A stretch of DNA of 64,000 nucleotides from JAXGMV01 sp040768445 (GTDB taxonomy: Bacteria; Chloroflexota; Anaerolineae; Anaerolineales; Anaerolineaceae). The stretch covers positions 248,001-312,000 of the forward strand of contig JAXGMV010000001.1 of the NCBI GenBank assembly GCA_040768445.1, in the 5' to 3' direction. Below are positions 35,522-43,846 of this stretch, piece after piece. A model generated the notes under the pieces. The model was not told the origin of the DNA, did not search any database, and saw only the letters and a list, made by a program, of their open reading frames with translations. The position numbers and the translations under genes are program-made. Numbering within the stretch: the first letter of the stretch is position 1; the number at the start of each line of letters is the position of its first letter.

Positions 35522-36916
35522 ATGAAAATATACAATTCGCTTTCGCGAAAAAAGGAAGATCTCGAAACCATTGAACCCGGCGTTGTCAAGATGTACGTCT
35601 GCGGTCCAACGGTGTATGACAAGGCACATGTCGGTCATGCTATGTCAGCCATTGTCTTCGACATCATCCGGCGCTACCTTGAATATAAGCAGTACACTGT
35701 CAAACACATGATGAATTTCACCGATGTGGACGACAAGATCATTCAACGCGCCAACAAGATGGCCGTTGACCCCTTCTCACTGGCTGAGGGTTATATCCAT
35801 GAGTTTGAGAAACACCTGGCAGAGTTGAACGTGCTGCCAGCTACCTTTAACCCGCGCGCCACACAGGAGATTGACACAATCATCGCTATGGTGCAGAATC
35901 TGATCGACAAGGGTTTTGCTTACCCCGCTGAAGGCGATGTCTATTTCCGCGTCACTCGCGACCCGGATTACGGCCGTCTGTCTGGCCGTAAGCTGGATGA
36001 CATGCAGGCCGGCGCCCGCATCGAGGTTGACACGCGCAAAGAGCACCCGATGGACTTTGCCCTGTGGAAGGCAGCCCGTGAAGGCGAGCCCTCATGGGAC
36101 AGCCCCTGGGGTAAGGGCCGGCCTGGCTGGCACATTGAGTGCTCCGCCATGAACCTGCACCACCTCGGCGAACAGATCGACATCCACGGTGGCGGCAACG
36201 ACCTGGTCTTCCCGCATCACGAGAACGAGATCGCGCAAACCGAATGCCTGACCGGTAAGCCCTTCGCCAGCTACTGGGTACATAACGGCATGCTGCAGCT
36301 CAGCGGCGAGAAGATGTCAAAATCAACCGGCAACCTGGTCACTATTGAAGAATTTCTGGCTGACCATTCTGCTGATGTCTTCCGTCTAATGGTGCTCAAT
36401 TCATACTACCGCGGTCCGCTCACCTTCACATCAGAGGTAATTGCTCAGGCTGAAAAAGGGCTTGAACGACTGCTCTCAGCGCTGAGACCAGCGTCTCCAG
36501 GCAGCCAGGGTGCACCAGAGTCATCCCTCAAGGCGATGGATGAAACACTCGTATCAACCAAAGAAAAATTCATCACCGCCATGGATGATGATTTCAATAC
36601 CAGTGCAGCACTCGGCACCCTCTTTGACCTGGTACGCAGTATCAACAGTCTCCGGGCTGAAGGTGCTGTCGATAACCAGCTCAAGCCAGCTCAGGATCTG
36701 TTCAAGGAACTGACAGGAGTACTCGGTCTGCGGCTTGAAACCACAACGGCTTCCACCAGCGCGGCCGACCCGTTCATTGACCTGTTGGTCGAACTGCGCA
36801 AAGACCTGCGGGCTGAGAAGCTTTATGCCCTGACAGATAAGATCCGTGACCGGCTGACTGCGCTGAATGTGGTCATTGAAGATTCTAAAGACGGCACCAC
36901 CTGGCGCTGGAAGTAG
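35522..36916 (+). CDS. cysS: Cysteinyl-tRNA synthetase
   Basis: A 464-residue class I synthetase. CGPTVYDKAHVGHAM holds the zinc ligand Cys27 and the HIGH-type motif HVGH (36-39). Other zinc ligands are Cys207 in WHIECSAM and the His pair in PHHENEIAQTE. EKMSKSTG (263-270) is the KMSKS loop. The length fits CysS. It charges tRNA-Cys in the cytosol. It is followed 8 bp later by a rRNA methyltransferase gene, which is a frequent pairing. Confidence 0.98.
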   Translation: MKIYNSLSRKKEDLETIEPGVVKMYVCGPTVYDKAHVGHAMSAIVFDIIRRYLEYKQYTVKHMMNFTDVDDKIIQRANKMAVDPFSLAEGYIHEFEKHLAELNVLPATFNPRATQEIDTIIAMVQNLIDKGFAYPAEGDVYFRVTRDPDYGRLSGRKLDDMQAGARIEVDTRKEHPMDFALWKAAREGEPSWDSPWGKGRPGWHIECSAMNLHHLGEQIDIHGGGNDLVFPHHENEIAQTECLTGKPFASYWVHNGMLQLSGEKMSKSTGNLVTIEEFLADHSADVFRLMVLNSYYRGPLTFTSEVIAQAEKGLERLLSALRPASPGSQGAPESSLKAMDETLVSTKEKFITAMDDDFNTSAALGTLFDLVRSINSLRAEGAVDNQLKPAQDLFKELTGVLGLRLETTTASTSAADPFIDLLVELRKDLRAEKLYALTDKIRDRLTALNVVIEDSKDGTTWRWK

Positions 36917-36924
36917 GGACCCGT

Positions 36925-37659
36925 ATGAAAGAATGGATAACCGGGCGTAACCCGGTCTATGAGGCTTTGACAGCCGGACGGCGTCACTTTTTCAAGCTGC
37001 AATTGGCAAAAGGTGTCGAGGAAAAAGGCCGGCTGTTGGAGATTATTCAACTTGCCAAAAAGCTCAAGATCCAACTGCAGGTGGTCAACCGCCAGCAGTT
37101 GGATTCACTGGGTGAAAATCACCAGGGCTGCGCACTTGAAGCCAGTGCCTACTCATACAGCTACCTGGATGATATTCTCCTGCTTGCCGCACAGCGCAAT
37201 CAAAAGCCGTTTCTGCTGCTGCTGGACATTCTGCAAAACCCGCAGAACCTGGGTGCGCTGGTGCGTACGGCCGAAGCGGTAGGCGTCCATGGCATTATCA
37301 TGCCGGAGCGCCGGGCTGCCGGTGTGACACCAGCAGTAGTACATGCCTCAGCTGGCGCCACTGAGCACATGCTGATTGCACAGATGAACCTGGCACAGGC
37401 AATTACAGAATTGAAGGCTGCCGATGTGTGGGTGGCGGGGTTGGAAGGCGGTTCAGGATCGCAGCCGGCTGACCAGGTGCCGCTGTATGGCGCCCTGGCG
37501 CTGGTAGTTGGCAGTGAGGGCGAGGGCCTCAGGCGTTTAACGCGCGAGTCCTGCGACTACCTGCTGCGCCTGCCTATGGAAGGCCGGGTCGAATCACTCA
37601 ATGCAGCAGTTGCCGGTTCAATCGTTCTGTATATGGCTTACTTCGCACGAAATAAATAA
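36925..37659 (+). CDS. rlmB: 23S rRNA (guanosine-2'-O)-methyltransferase, TrmH/SpoU family
   Basis: A 244-residue SPOUT methyltransferase. The N-terminal substrate-binding domain begins ITGRNPVYEAL, as in RlmB. The three SPOUT motifs are visible: NPQNLGALVRTAEAVGVHGIIMPERRA, LVVGSEGEGLRRL, and LPMEGRVESLNAAVAGSIVLY, which form the trefoil knot binding S-adenosylmethionine. RlmB methylates G2251 of 23S rRNA in E. coli; the YacO-type orthologue position next to cysS supports the assignment. Confidence 0.93.
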   Translation: MKEWITGRNPVYEALTAGRRHFFKLQLAKGVEEKGRLLEIIQLAKKLKIQLQVVNRQQLDSLGENHQGCALEASAYSYSYLDDILLLAAQRNQKPFLLLLDILQNPQNLGALVRTAEAVGVHGIIMPERRAAGVTPAVVHASAGATEHMLIAQMNLAQAITELKAADVWVAGLEGGSGSQPADQVPLYGALALVVGSEGEGLRRLTRESCDYLLRLPMEGRVESLNAAVAGSIVLYMAYFARNK

Positions 37660-37690
37660 CCTGCCAAGCGAGACAAACCGCTCGGCAGGT
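37659..37690 (+). terminator. Hairpin at the end of the cysS-rlmB operon
   Basis: A 12-bp stem with one mismatch (ACCTGCCAAGCG, 37659-37670, with CGCTCGGCAGGT, 37679-37690) and an 8-nt loop begins at the last base of the stop codon. No T-run follows, so it is terminator-like rather than canonical. Confidence 0.55.
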
Positions 37691-37892
37691 ATTCAATAAT
37701 TCCTAAAAATCTAAAAATTTCTACAACTAACCAGGGCTGCCTAGTAAACATGTTTGCATCCGAGACATGAATGGTTATTCTATCATTGCGAGGCAATAAT
37801 CGAACAGCAGTTTGGATTAATAAACTAGATATTTACTAATTAAATATGATAATATTGGGGATAACTGATCATGATACCAATGGAGACACTGA

Positions 37893-39212
37893 ATGCTCGC
37901 TGAAAAGCTGTTAACACCGGTTATGAGATATCTCACCAGCAAAAATCTCGACCTTGAACCTGTGGAGAATTACACCCTGCCAGAAGCCAAACCGGGCAAA
38001 GATTACTTGCTTTACGTCCACATTCCCTTCTGCGAAACACTGTGTCCTTACTGCTCGTTCAACCGCTTTGTGTTTCGGGAATCCATCGCACGCAGCTACT
38101 TTACGGCGCTCAGAAAAGAGATGCACATGGTTGCTGAAAAGGGTTACCGCTTTCCATCCATGTACATTGGTGGTGGCACACCTACCGTCCTGATGGATGA
38201 GCTGGTCAAAACAATTGACCTGGCTAAAAGCCTGTTTCCGATTGAGGAGGTGTCCTGCGAGACCAACCCGAACCATCTGATACCGCAAGTTATTGAGCCT
38301 TTGAAGGGTCGTGTACAGCGGCTTTCGGTTGGCATGCAATCCTTTGATGATGAGCTATTGAAGCAGATGAACCGCTTTGAGCGCTTTGGATCGGGTCAGA
38401 TAAATGTTGAGAGGATCAAGCAGGTCTCCAGGGACTTCCCCTCTCTCAACGTTGACATGATCTTCAATTTTCCGAACCAGACTGAAGAGAAGCTGGCAAA
38501 CGACATCAAAGCTATTCTCGAGTCTGGCGCATACCAGGTTACCTTTTACCCCTTGATGAGCTCACCGTCGGTTGAAAAGTCACTGCGCAAGACAGTCGGC
38601 CAGGTCAGTTACGCCAACGAGTACCCGTTTTACAGGCAAATACTGGAAGGTCTGAAGCATGAATACACACCCCTGTCAGCCTGGACCTTTGCCCGCAAGT
38701 CTGACAGCATGATTGACGAATATATCGTTGACTATGAGGAATACATTGGCATCGGCTCGGGTTCCTTCAGCTACCTGAACGGCTCCCTGCTGGCAAACAC
38801 ATTCTCTGTCAGCACATATAAACAAAAAATCGATGCTAATCAATCTGCCATCACCGGTATCTCACGCTTTGCGGCACGCGAGCAGATGCGCTACAGATTT
38901 TTGATGAGCCTGTTCGGGCTGCATCTTGACAAACCTGCTTTTTACCAAGATTTTGGAAATAAGTCTTTAGAAAGAAAATTGTGGCTGGAAATGGCCTTTA
39001 TGAAAGTTGTTGGCGCTTATGCTGCGAACAACAAACAAGAGGTTACCCTGACCGAGAAAGGTCAGTACATGCTGGTGGTAATGATGCGCGAGTTTTTTGC
39101 AAACCTCAACAATGTGCGCGACAAGCAGCGCAAAAAGCTGACACCAGAAGAACAGGCAGACACGGTTATGGATGCCTGTGCAGGTGTTCACAAACCAGGA
39201 AAAGTAATTTAA
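37893..39212 (+). CDS. Radical SAM protein, coproporphyrinogen III oxidase-like (HemN/HemW family)
   Basis: A 439-residue protein. The iron-sulfur motif is VHIPFCETLCPYCSF (CxxxCxxC), followed by MYIGGGTPTVL and RLSVGMQSFDDELLKQMNR, which are typical of the HemN/HemW superfamily. The C-terminal part has a winged-helix-like region (SLFGLHLDKPAFYQDFGNKSLERKLWLEMAFMKV). Family members include oxygen-independent coproporphyrinogen oxidase, haem chaperones, and related enzymes of haem breakdown or methyl transfer. Strong divergence in the C-terminal half argues against a standard HemN or HemW; function is left open. Transcribed alone. Confidence 0.85.
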   Translation: MLAEKLLTPVMRYLTSKNLDLEPVENYTLPEAKPGKDYLLYVHIPFCETLCPYCSFNRFVFRESIARSYFTALRKEMHMVAEKGYRFPSMYIGGGTPTVLMDELVKTIDLAKSLFPIEEVSCETNPNHLIPQVIEPLKGRVQRLSVGMQSFDDELLKQMNRFERFGSGQINVERIKQVSRDFPSLNVDMIFNFPNQTEEKLANDIKAILESGAYQVTFYPLMSSPSVEKSLRKTVGQVSYANEYPFYRQILEGLKHEYTPLSAWTFARKSDSMIDEYIVDYEEYIGIGSGSFSYLNGSLLANTFSVSTYKQKIDANQSAITGISRFAAREQMRYRFLMSLFGLHLDKPAFYQDFGNKSLERKLWLEMAFMKVVGAYAANNKQEVTLTEKGQYMLVVMMREFFANLNNVRDKQRKKLTPEEQADTVMDACAGVHKPGKVI

Positions 39213-39291
39213 GACTTTTTTGGGAAATTGGGAACTTTTCTGCAGCGATATCGTTATAGTGGAGAGATTAGAAAATCAAAGGAGTGAAAAA

Positions 39292-40023
39292 ATGAAATTC
39301 AAACATTTATCGTTAATATCTGCATTAGCATTGGTTCTTGTACTTGGTGCATGTGCACCTCAGGCTCCAGCAAATACTGTGGACGCAGGCTTGAATGGCA
39401 TAAATGTATCTGGCGTAGGTAAGGTTTACATTAATCCGGATCTGGCGTACGTGTACATCGGCGTCAAAAGCGAGTCTGATGATGTGGCCAAAGCACTGGA
39501 CAATAACAACGAACAGGCTAATGACGTGGCTGAAGCTCTGACTGCAATGGGTGTCGAGCAGAAAGATATTCAAACAACTGCTTTCAATGTGTACCCAATG
39601 GATCAGTACAGCCCAACCGGTGAAAAAACAGGCACGAATTACGTTGTAGAGAACACCGTCTTTGTAACCGTGCGCGACCTTGACAAGCTGGGCGATTTGC
39701 TTGGCGAAGTGGTCAATTCTGGTGCCAACAACATTTACGGTATTCAATTTGATGTGACTGATAAATCCACTGCTGTCACACAAGCCCGCAAGATGGCTGT
39801 GGAAGAAGCCAAAAAACAGGCTCAGGAACTTGCGGATGCTGCCGGAGTAAAACTTGGAGCATTAAGATCAATCAGTTCATACACATCCAATGTTCCAACC
39901 CCCTTCTACGAGGGTAAAGGCTACGGCGGTATGGAAATGGCTGCAGCAGCAGGGACAACAGTCTCAGCCGGCCAGCTGGTGATCACAGTCGATGCCAGCC
40001 TGACCTACAGTATCAGTCAATAA
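39292..40023 (+). CDS. SIMPL (DUF541) domain lipoprotein
   Basis: The ATG at 39292 has AGGAG upstream and opens a lipoprotein signal (MKFKHLSLISALALVLVLGACAP, lipobox LGAC); the longer frame to 39220 is not used. This gives 243 residues. The SIMPL domain runs from NGINVSGVGKVYINPDLAYVYIGVKSE to the C-terminus (VSAGQLVITVDASLTYSI). SIMPL proteins are extracytoplasmic and of uncertain function, linked in some bacteria to oxidative stress or signalling. The gene follows the radical SAM gene by about 80 bp and ends at a bidirectional terminator. Confidence 0.93.
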   Translation: MKFKHLSLISALALVLVLGACAPQAPANTVDAGLNGINVSGVGKVYINPDLAYVYIGVKSESDDVAKALDNNNEQANDVAEALTAMGVEQKDIQTTAFNVYPMDQYSPTGEKTGTNYVVENTVFVTVRDLDKLGDLLGEVVNSGANNIYGIQFDVTDKSTAVTQARKMAVEEAKKQAQELADAAGVKLGALRSISSYTSNVPTPFYEGKGYGGMEMAAAAGTTVSAGQLVITVDASLTYSISQ

Positions 40024-40040
40024 CCAGTAAATTATCAGTA

Positions 40041-40082
40041 AAAAGAACCTGCCAAAATTTTCTGGCAGGTTCTTTTCTTTGA
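40041..40082 (+). terminator. Bidirectional intrinsic terminator
   Basis: A perfect 14-bp stem (AAAAGAACCTGCCA, 40041-40054, with its complement 40063-40076) has T-runs on both exits. It separates the convergent SIMPL lipoprotein gene and glpX. Confidence 0.88.
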
Positions 40083-40110
40083 CTTTCTATAGAATTTTTA
40101 TTTACTATGT

Positions 40111-41112
40111 TTAATACTGAATACGGCTCATCGCCTGAAGCTTATTCAACCGGTGGGTTGACTGTATTCTACGTACTGTACCTGTTGTGCCACGCATCAC
40201 CAGGCTGTCAGTCAGGGCACCTTCTGCAAAGTAGTCTACACCCCGCAGCAGGTCGCCATTGGTAAGCCCAGTGGCTGCGAAGAATACATCATCTGAGGCA
40301 ACCAGATCATCGATCGTCAGGACTTTATTAAAATCATAGCCCAACTCTTTGCCGCGCTGCAATTCATCTTCATTGCGAGCATACAACTTGCCCTGCATAG
40401 TGCCGCCCATGCACTTCAAGCCACAGGCAGCCAGAACACCCTCGGGAGTGCCACCAACACCCATCAGCACATCCATACCCGATGCCGGCCAACTGGTCAT
40501 GATCGCACCGGAGACATCGCCGTCCGGGATCATGCGGATGCGCGCGCCGGTTTCGCGCACTTCCTGGATTAGCTTCTCATGCCGCGGCCGGTCCAGGACC
40601 ACAACAATCAGGTCGTCAACATCTTCACCCTTCGCTTTGGCAATTTTCTTCAAATTATCTGCAACCGGGGCTTCGATATCGATTACATCTCTTGCCTCAG
40701 GACCGACGGCAATTTTATCCATATAAACAAATGGTCCGGGGTCAAACATGGTGCCGCGCGGTGCTAAAGCAACAGTTGAGATTGAGTTCCACAAACCAAA
40801 AGCAAGCGGTCTTGTACCATCAATCGGATCAACTGCAATATCAACTTCGGGCATCTTGCCCATGCCAAGTTTTTCGCCATTGTACAGCATCGGGGCTTCA
40901 TCCTTTTCCCCCTCGCCAATCACTACAACACCCTTCATATAAATCGAGTTTAAGATTGTGCGCATGGCATCCACAGCTGCCTTATCTGCAAGTTTCTTGT
41001 CGCCGCGGCCCATAAAACGACCCGCAGCCAGTGCGGCAGCCTCAGTAACCCGTACGAGTTCAAGTGCCAGATTGCGAGTTGGCACCATTCCCTCACCGAC
41101 AATCTCATTCAT
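40111..41112 (-). CDS. glpX: Class II fructose-1,6-bisphosphatase
   Basis: A 333-residue enzyme. GVVVIGEGEKDEAPMLYNGEKLG and VDIAVDPIDGTRPLAFG are the metal-binding Glu/Asp motifs of GlpX. DGDVSGAIMTSWP and VGGTPEGVLAACGLKCMGG are also diagnostic. It removes the C1 phosphate of fructose-1,6-bisphosphate in gluconeogenesis. AGGAGG precedes the ATG. It lies 38 bp after the cdsA gene on the same strand in the order cdsA then glpX reading downstream. Confidence 0.97.
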   Translation of the reverse strand: MNEIVGEGMVPTRNLALELVRVTEAAALAAGRFMGRGDKKLADKAAVDAMRTILNSIYMKGVVVIGEGEKDEAPMLYNGEKLGMGKMPEVDIAVDPIDGTRPLAFGLWNSISTVALAPRGTMFDPGPFVYMDKIAVGPEARDVIDIEAPVADNLKKIAKAKGEDVDDLIVVVLDRPRHEKLIQEVRETGARIRMIPDGDVSGAIMTSWPASGMDVLMGVGGTPEGVLAACGLKCMGGTMQGKLYARNEDELQRGKELGYDFNKVLTIDDLVASDDVFFAATGLTNGDLLRGVDYFAEGALTDSLVMRGTTGTVRRIQSTHRLNKLQAMSRIQY

Positions 41113-41151
41113 TTCAGAACCTCCTGTGTTATGTTATTTTTTATCGATGTC

Positions 41152-41961
41152 TTAGAGATAGACCATCGTTACAAGATAATAGCCAATAACAGCCGCCCAC
41201 AACCACGAATCAATTCGATCTAATACCCCGCCATGTCCGGGCAATAAATTGCTTGAATCTTTCACGCCGAATTGACGCTTCAACATACTTTCACCAAGAT
41301 CACCCAAAGGTGTAATGCTGCCTATGACAAGCCCGATAATCAAGCCCATCTGCGGTTCTAACGGTGGGTAGGCAAACTGCCACAGCCACGCCAGTCCCCA
41401 CGTAGCCAGTGCCGAGAACAAGATACCGCCAAAATAACCTTCCCAGCTTTTCTTAGGGCTCACCCGGCGTGAGAGTTTGTGCTTTCCAAAAGCTCGTCCT
41501 ATGAGATACCCACCCAAATCTGTAAGCCACACGGCAGGAAAAATTAACAACAGCCACCACTGACCGCCAGCAGCTTCGCGCATTGAAATGACATACCCGC
41601 CCAGCCATCCAATATACACAAGACCACAAATGGATATGGCAAAGTTAAGTGCAGCTTGATCATTGCCTCGTTCATACTGCACGACGTGGTAGGCCATAAT
41701 AACAAGAAACAGGAGCATCAGCGCCAGCAGGCTCTCGTCTAATCCGAAAATGTAACGAAGGAGTACCAGTGCACCTGAACCAACAATCAGCAAAATATTC
41801 GCTGGCTGATATCCCCCCAATGTAAACATGCGCCCAAATTCCCAGGCCGCAATCGACATTAACATCGTCATCAATCCGGTTAACCACCAACCGCCTTGCA
41901 CTATCAAGAGTGCTAATGTGGGAATCAGGAAAATGATGACGATTAACCGTTTACGAAGCAT
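41152..41961 (-). CDS. cdsA: Phosphatidate cytidylyltransferase
   Basis: A 269-residue polytopic membrane enzyme. The C-terminal signature is SITPLGDLGESMLKRQFGVKDSSNLLPGHGGVLDRIDS, and RVSPKKSWEGYFGG precedes it. It makes CDP-diacylglycerol for phospholipid synthesis. It overlaps the end of uppS by 11 bp. The frr-uppS-cdsA order is a widely conserved bacterial arrangement, here without pyrH and tsf. Confidence 0.97.
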   Translation of the reverse strand: MLRKRLIVIIFLIPTLALLIVQGGWWLTGLMTMLMSIAAWEFGRMFTLGGYQPANILLIVGSGALVLLRYIFGLDESLLALMLLFLVIMAYHVVQYERGNDQAALNFAISICGLVYIGWLGGYVISMREAAGGQWWLLLIFPAVWLTDLGGYLIGRAFGKHKLSRRVSPKKSWEGYFGGILFSALATWGLAWLWQFAYPPLEPQMGLIIGLVIGSITPLGDLGESMLKRQFGVKDSSNLLPGHGGVLDRIDSWLWAAVIGYYLVTMVYL

Positions 41962-42724
41962 TATCAGTGGGTGCTACATTGTTCGAACTCAATTTTCCAA
42001 ATCTTCGGTCTCTATTACTGTAATCTAACAGCGCCTGGTACAACTCAGTTCTGTCAAAATCGGGCCATAAAGTGGGTGTGATGTGCCACTCTGCATAAGC
42101 TGACTGCCAGATTAAGAAATTGCTGATACGCATTTCACCCGAGGTGCGGATGATCAAATCGGGTTCAGGTGTACCACTGGTAAACAAGTAGCGATTTACA
42201 AGTTCTTCAGTGACCTGCTCTGCAGGAATGCCATCCCTGACGATATCCCTGATCGCGCAGACAATCTCATCACGGCCGCCATAGTTGAAAGCAAGGGTAA
42301 GGACTAAATGATTATTATTGCTTGTTATCGCAATTGCTTCCTGCACCTTCTTCTGCAGTTTTGGGCTTAAGGCTTCAAGGTGACCAATATGCCGCAGTTG
42401 AACGCCTTCCTTGTGCAGTTCTGCCAACTCCTTTTCAATGACATCTTCCAAAATTGTCATCAAGCCAGATACTTCTTCCTGTGGCCTGCCCCAGTTTTCT
42501 GTTGAAAAGGCATATATAGTGAAATACTTGACTCCAAACTCAACACAGGCTCTGATGACACGACGTAAGTTTTCAGTGCCGGCTTTGTGACCAGCCAGGC
42601 GCGGTAAATTGCGCTGTGCCGCCCAGCGTCCATTACCATCCATGATTACTGCAACATGATTGGGTATTTTTTTTAGCTGCGAAAGATCAAGATCAGAAGA
42701 ATTTTGAGTCTTTTTTATGTTCAT
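41951..42724 (-). CDS. uppS: Undecaprenyl diphosphate synthase (isoprenyl transferase)
   Basis: A 257-residue cis-prenyltransferase. NHVAVIMDGNGRWAAQRNLPRLAGHKAG carries the catalytic Asp and P-loop; YAFSTENWGRP and DLIIRTSGEMRISNFLIWQSAYAEW complete the signature. It makes the C55 lipid carrier on which wall and capsule glycans are built, which links this block to the envelope genes elsewhere in the window. The following gene, cdsA, overlaps it. Confidence 0.97.
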   Translation of the reverse strand: MNIKKTQNSSDLDLSQLKKIPNHVAVIMDGNGRWAAQRNLPRLAGHKAGTENLRRVIRACVEFGVKYFTIYAFSTENWGRPQEEVSGLMTILEDVIEKELAELHKEGVQLRHIGHLEALSPKLQKKVQEAIAITSNNNHLVLTLAFNYGGRDEIVCAIRDIVRDGIPAEQVTEELVNRYLFTSGTPEPDLIIRTSGEMRISNFLIWQSAYAEWHITPTLWPDFDRTELYQALLDYSNRDRRFGKLSSNNVAPTDNAS

Positions 42725-42730
42725 GAAAAG

Positions 42731-43288
42731 TTAGACTTCCATGATTTCTTTTTCTTTTCTATCACCCACAATATCAATCTGTTCTATGTACTTATCTGTA
42801 GATTTCTGGAGTAATTCTTCACCTTGTTTTTGTTCATCCTCAGTGATTAACTTCTCTTTTTCAAACTCGCGTAGATCTTTCATAAGATCACGCCTGACAT
42901 TCCGTACAGCCACACGAGCTTCCTCCAGCCGGTTGTGAACCAGCTTGACTAAATCACGCCGGCGCTGTTCAGTGAGTGGGGGCAGGTTTAAACGGATCGC
43001 TTTGCCATCATTGCCAGGGGTTAAACCCAAATCAGAAGCCATGATCGCCTTTTCAATAGTTTTTATCGATGAGACATCAAAGGGACGGATCAGCAGTGAG
43101 CGAGCATCTGGCACGCTGATGGTCGCCAACTGGACAAGCGGCGTTGGCATACCGTAATAATCTACATGTAATCTTTCAACCAGGGCAGGAGCAGCCCTGC
43201 CAGTACGAATTCCCGATAAATCAAGCTCCAGTGCATCAATGGCACCCTGCATTCGCGAATCGGCATCTGAGAGGATATCCTTGATCAT
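42731..43288 (-). CDS. frr: Ribosome recycling factor
   Basis: The ATG at 43288 with AAGGAG upstream gives the standard 185 residues (MIKDILSDADSRMQGAIDAL); the frame is open further to 43384 but that would add a non-homologous extension. Diagnostic stretches are LSGIRTGRAAPALVERLHVDYYG, LLIRPFDVSSIKTIEKAIMASDLGLTPGNDGKAIRLNLPPLTEQRR and a Lys/Glu-rich end. RRF and EF-G split ribosomes after termination. It is first in the frr-uppS-cdsA cluster. Confidence 0.97.
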   Translation of the reverse strand: MIKDILSDADSRMQGAIDALELDLSGIRTGRAAPALVERLHVDYYGMPTPLVQLATISVPDARSLLIRPFDVSSIKTIEKAIMASDLGLTPGNDGKAIRLNLPPLTEQRRRDLVKLVHNRLEEARVAVRNVRRDLMKDLREFEKEKLITEDEQKQGEELLQKSTDKYIEQIDIVGDRKEKEIMEV

Positions 43289-43496
43289 TAATAACTCCTT
43301 ATTGATATGCTGCCCAAGTGAATCAAACTGATAAGGATCTCCTGTGAGCAGTATAAGAATATTCTTCCTTAGGATATTAAGCATACCTTAATTTGAAAAA
43401 AAAAGCTATCGAAACTGACTGGAAATTATATGGTGCCACCAACTGCCCAGAATTGAAATGGGGTTTATTTGGCTGTAATCAGGATAAACTTCCCTC

Positions 43497-43526
43497 TTGA
43501 CATTATTAGGATATTTGTTCTATAAT
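43497..43526 (+). promoter_or_regulatory. Consensus sigma-70 type promoter with overlapping direct repeats
   Basis: TTGACA at 43497-43502 and TATAAT at 43521-43526 with an 18-bp spacer, both perfect matches. Two near-identical 16-mers (TAGGATATTTGTTCTA, 43507-43522, and TAGGATAAATGTTCTA, 43526-43541) sit across and after the -10, a likely operator. Confidence 0.75.
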
Positions 43527-43554
43527 AGGATAAATGTTCTAATCAGTGAGGTGT

Positions 43555-43800
43555 ATGATGAATTCAGGCATGTTATGGTTTGATAATGATCCGAAATCGG
43601 ATTTACCCACAAAGATTCTGCGTGCAGCTACCTATTTTCAACGCAAATACGGCCGCACACCTGACCTTTGCTTTATTCACCCAAGTATGCTCTCGGGAGA
43701 GAAACGCTCAGCCAACGGTATTGAAATCTGTCCATCAAGGTCAGTTCAACCACACCATCTCTGGATTGGCACAAGCGACTTACCGCAGAACAATCGTTAA
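43555..43800 (+). CDS. Small conserved-looking protein, unknown function
   Basis: Up to 81 residues from ATG at 43555 or 80 from 43558, with GAGGTG just upstream. Sequence features are GMLWFDNDPKSDL, RAATYFQRKYGRTPDLCFIHPSML, and GIEICPSRSVQPHHLWIG. The paired C...HPS and PHHLW motifs look like a compact domain; I recall similar short proteins from Chloroflexota genomes but cannot verify it. A consensus promoter directly precedes it. No function can be offered. Confidence 0.75.
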   Translation: MMNSGMLWFDNDPKSDLPTKILRAATYFQRKYGRTPDLCFIHPSMLSGEKRSANGIEICPSRSVQPHHLWIGTSDLPQNNR

Positions 43801-43846
43801 TCTGCATATTTGAAAAATGCAATATCAAGTTAATAGTCTGTTTGTT

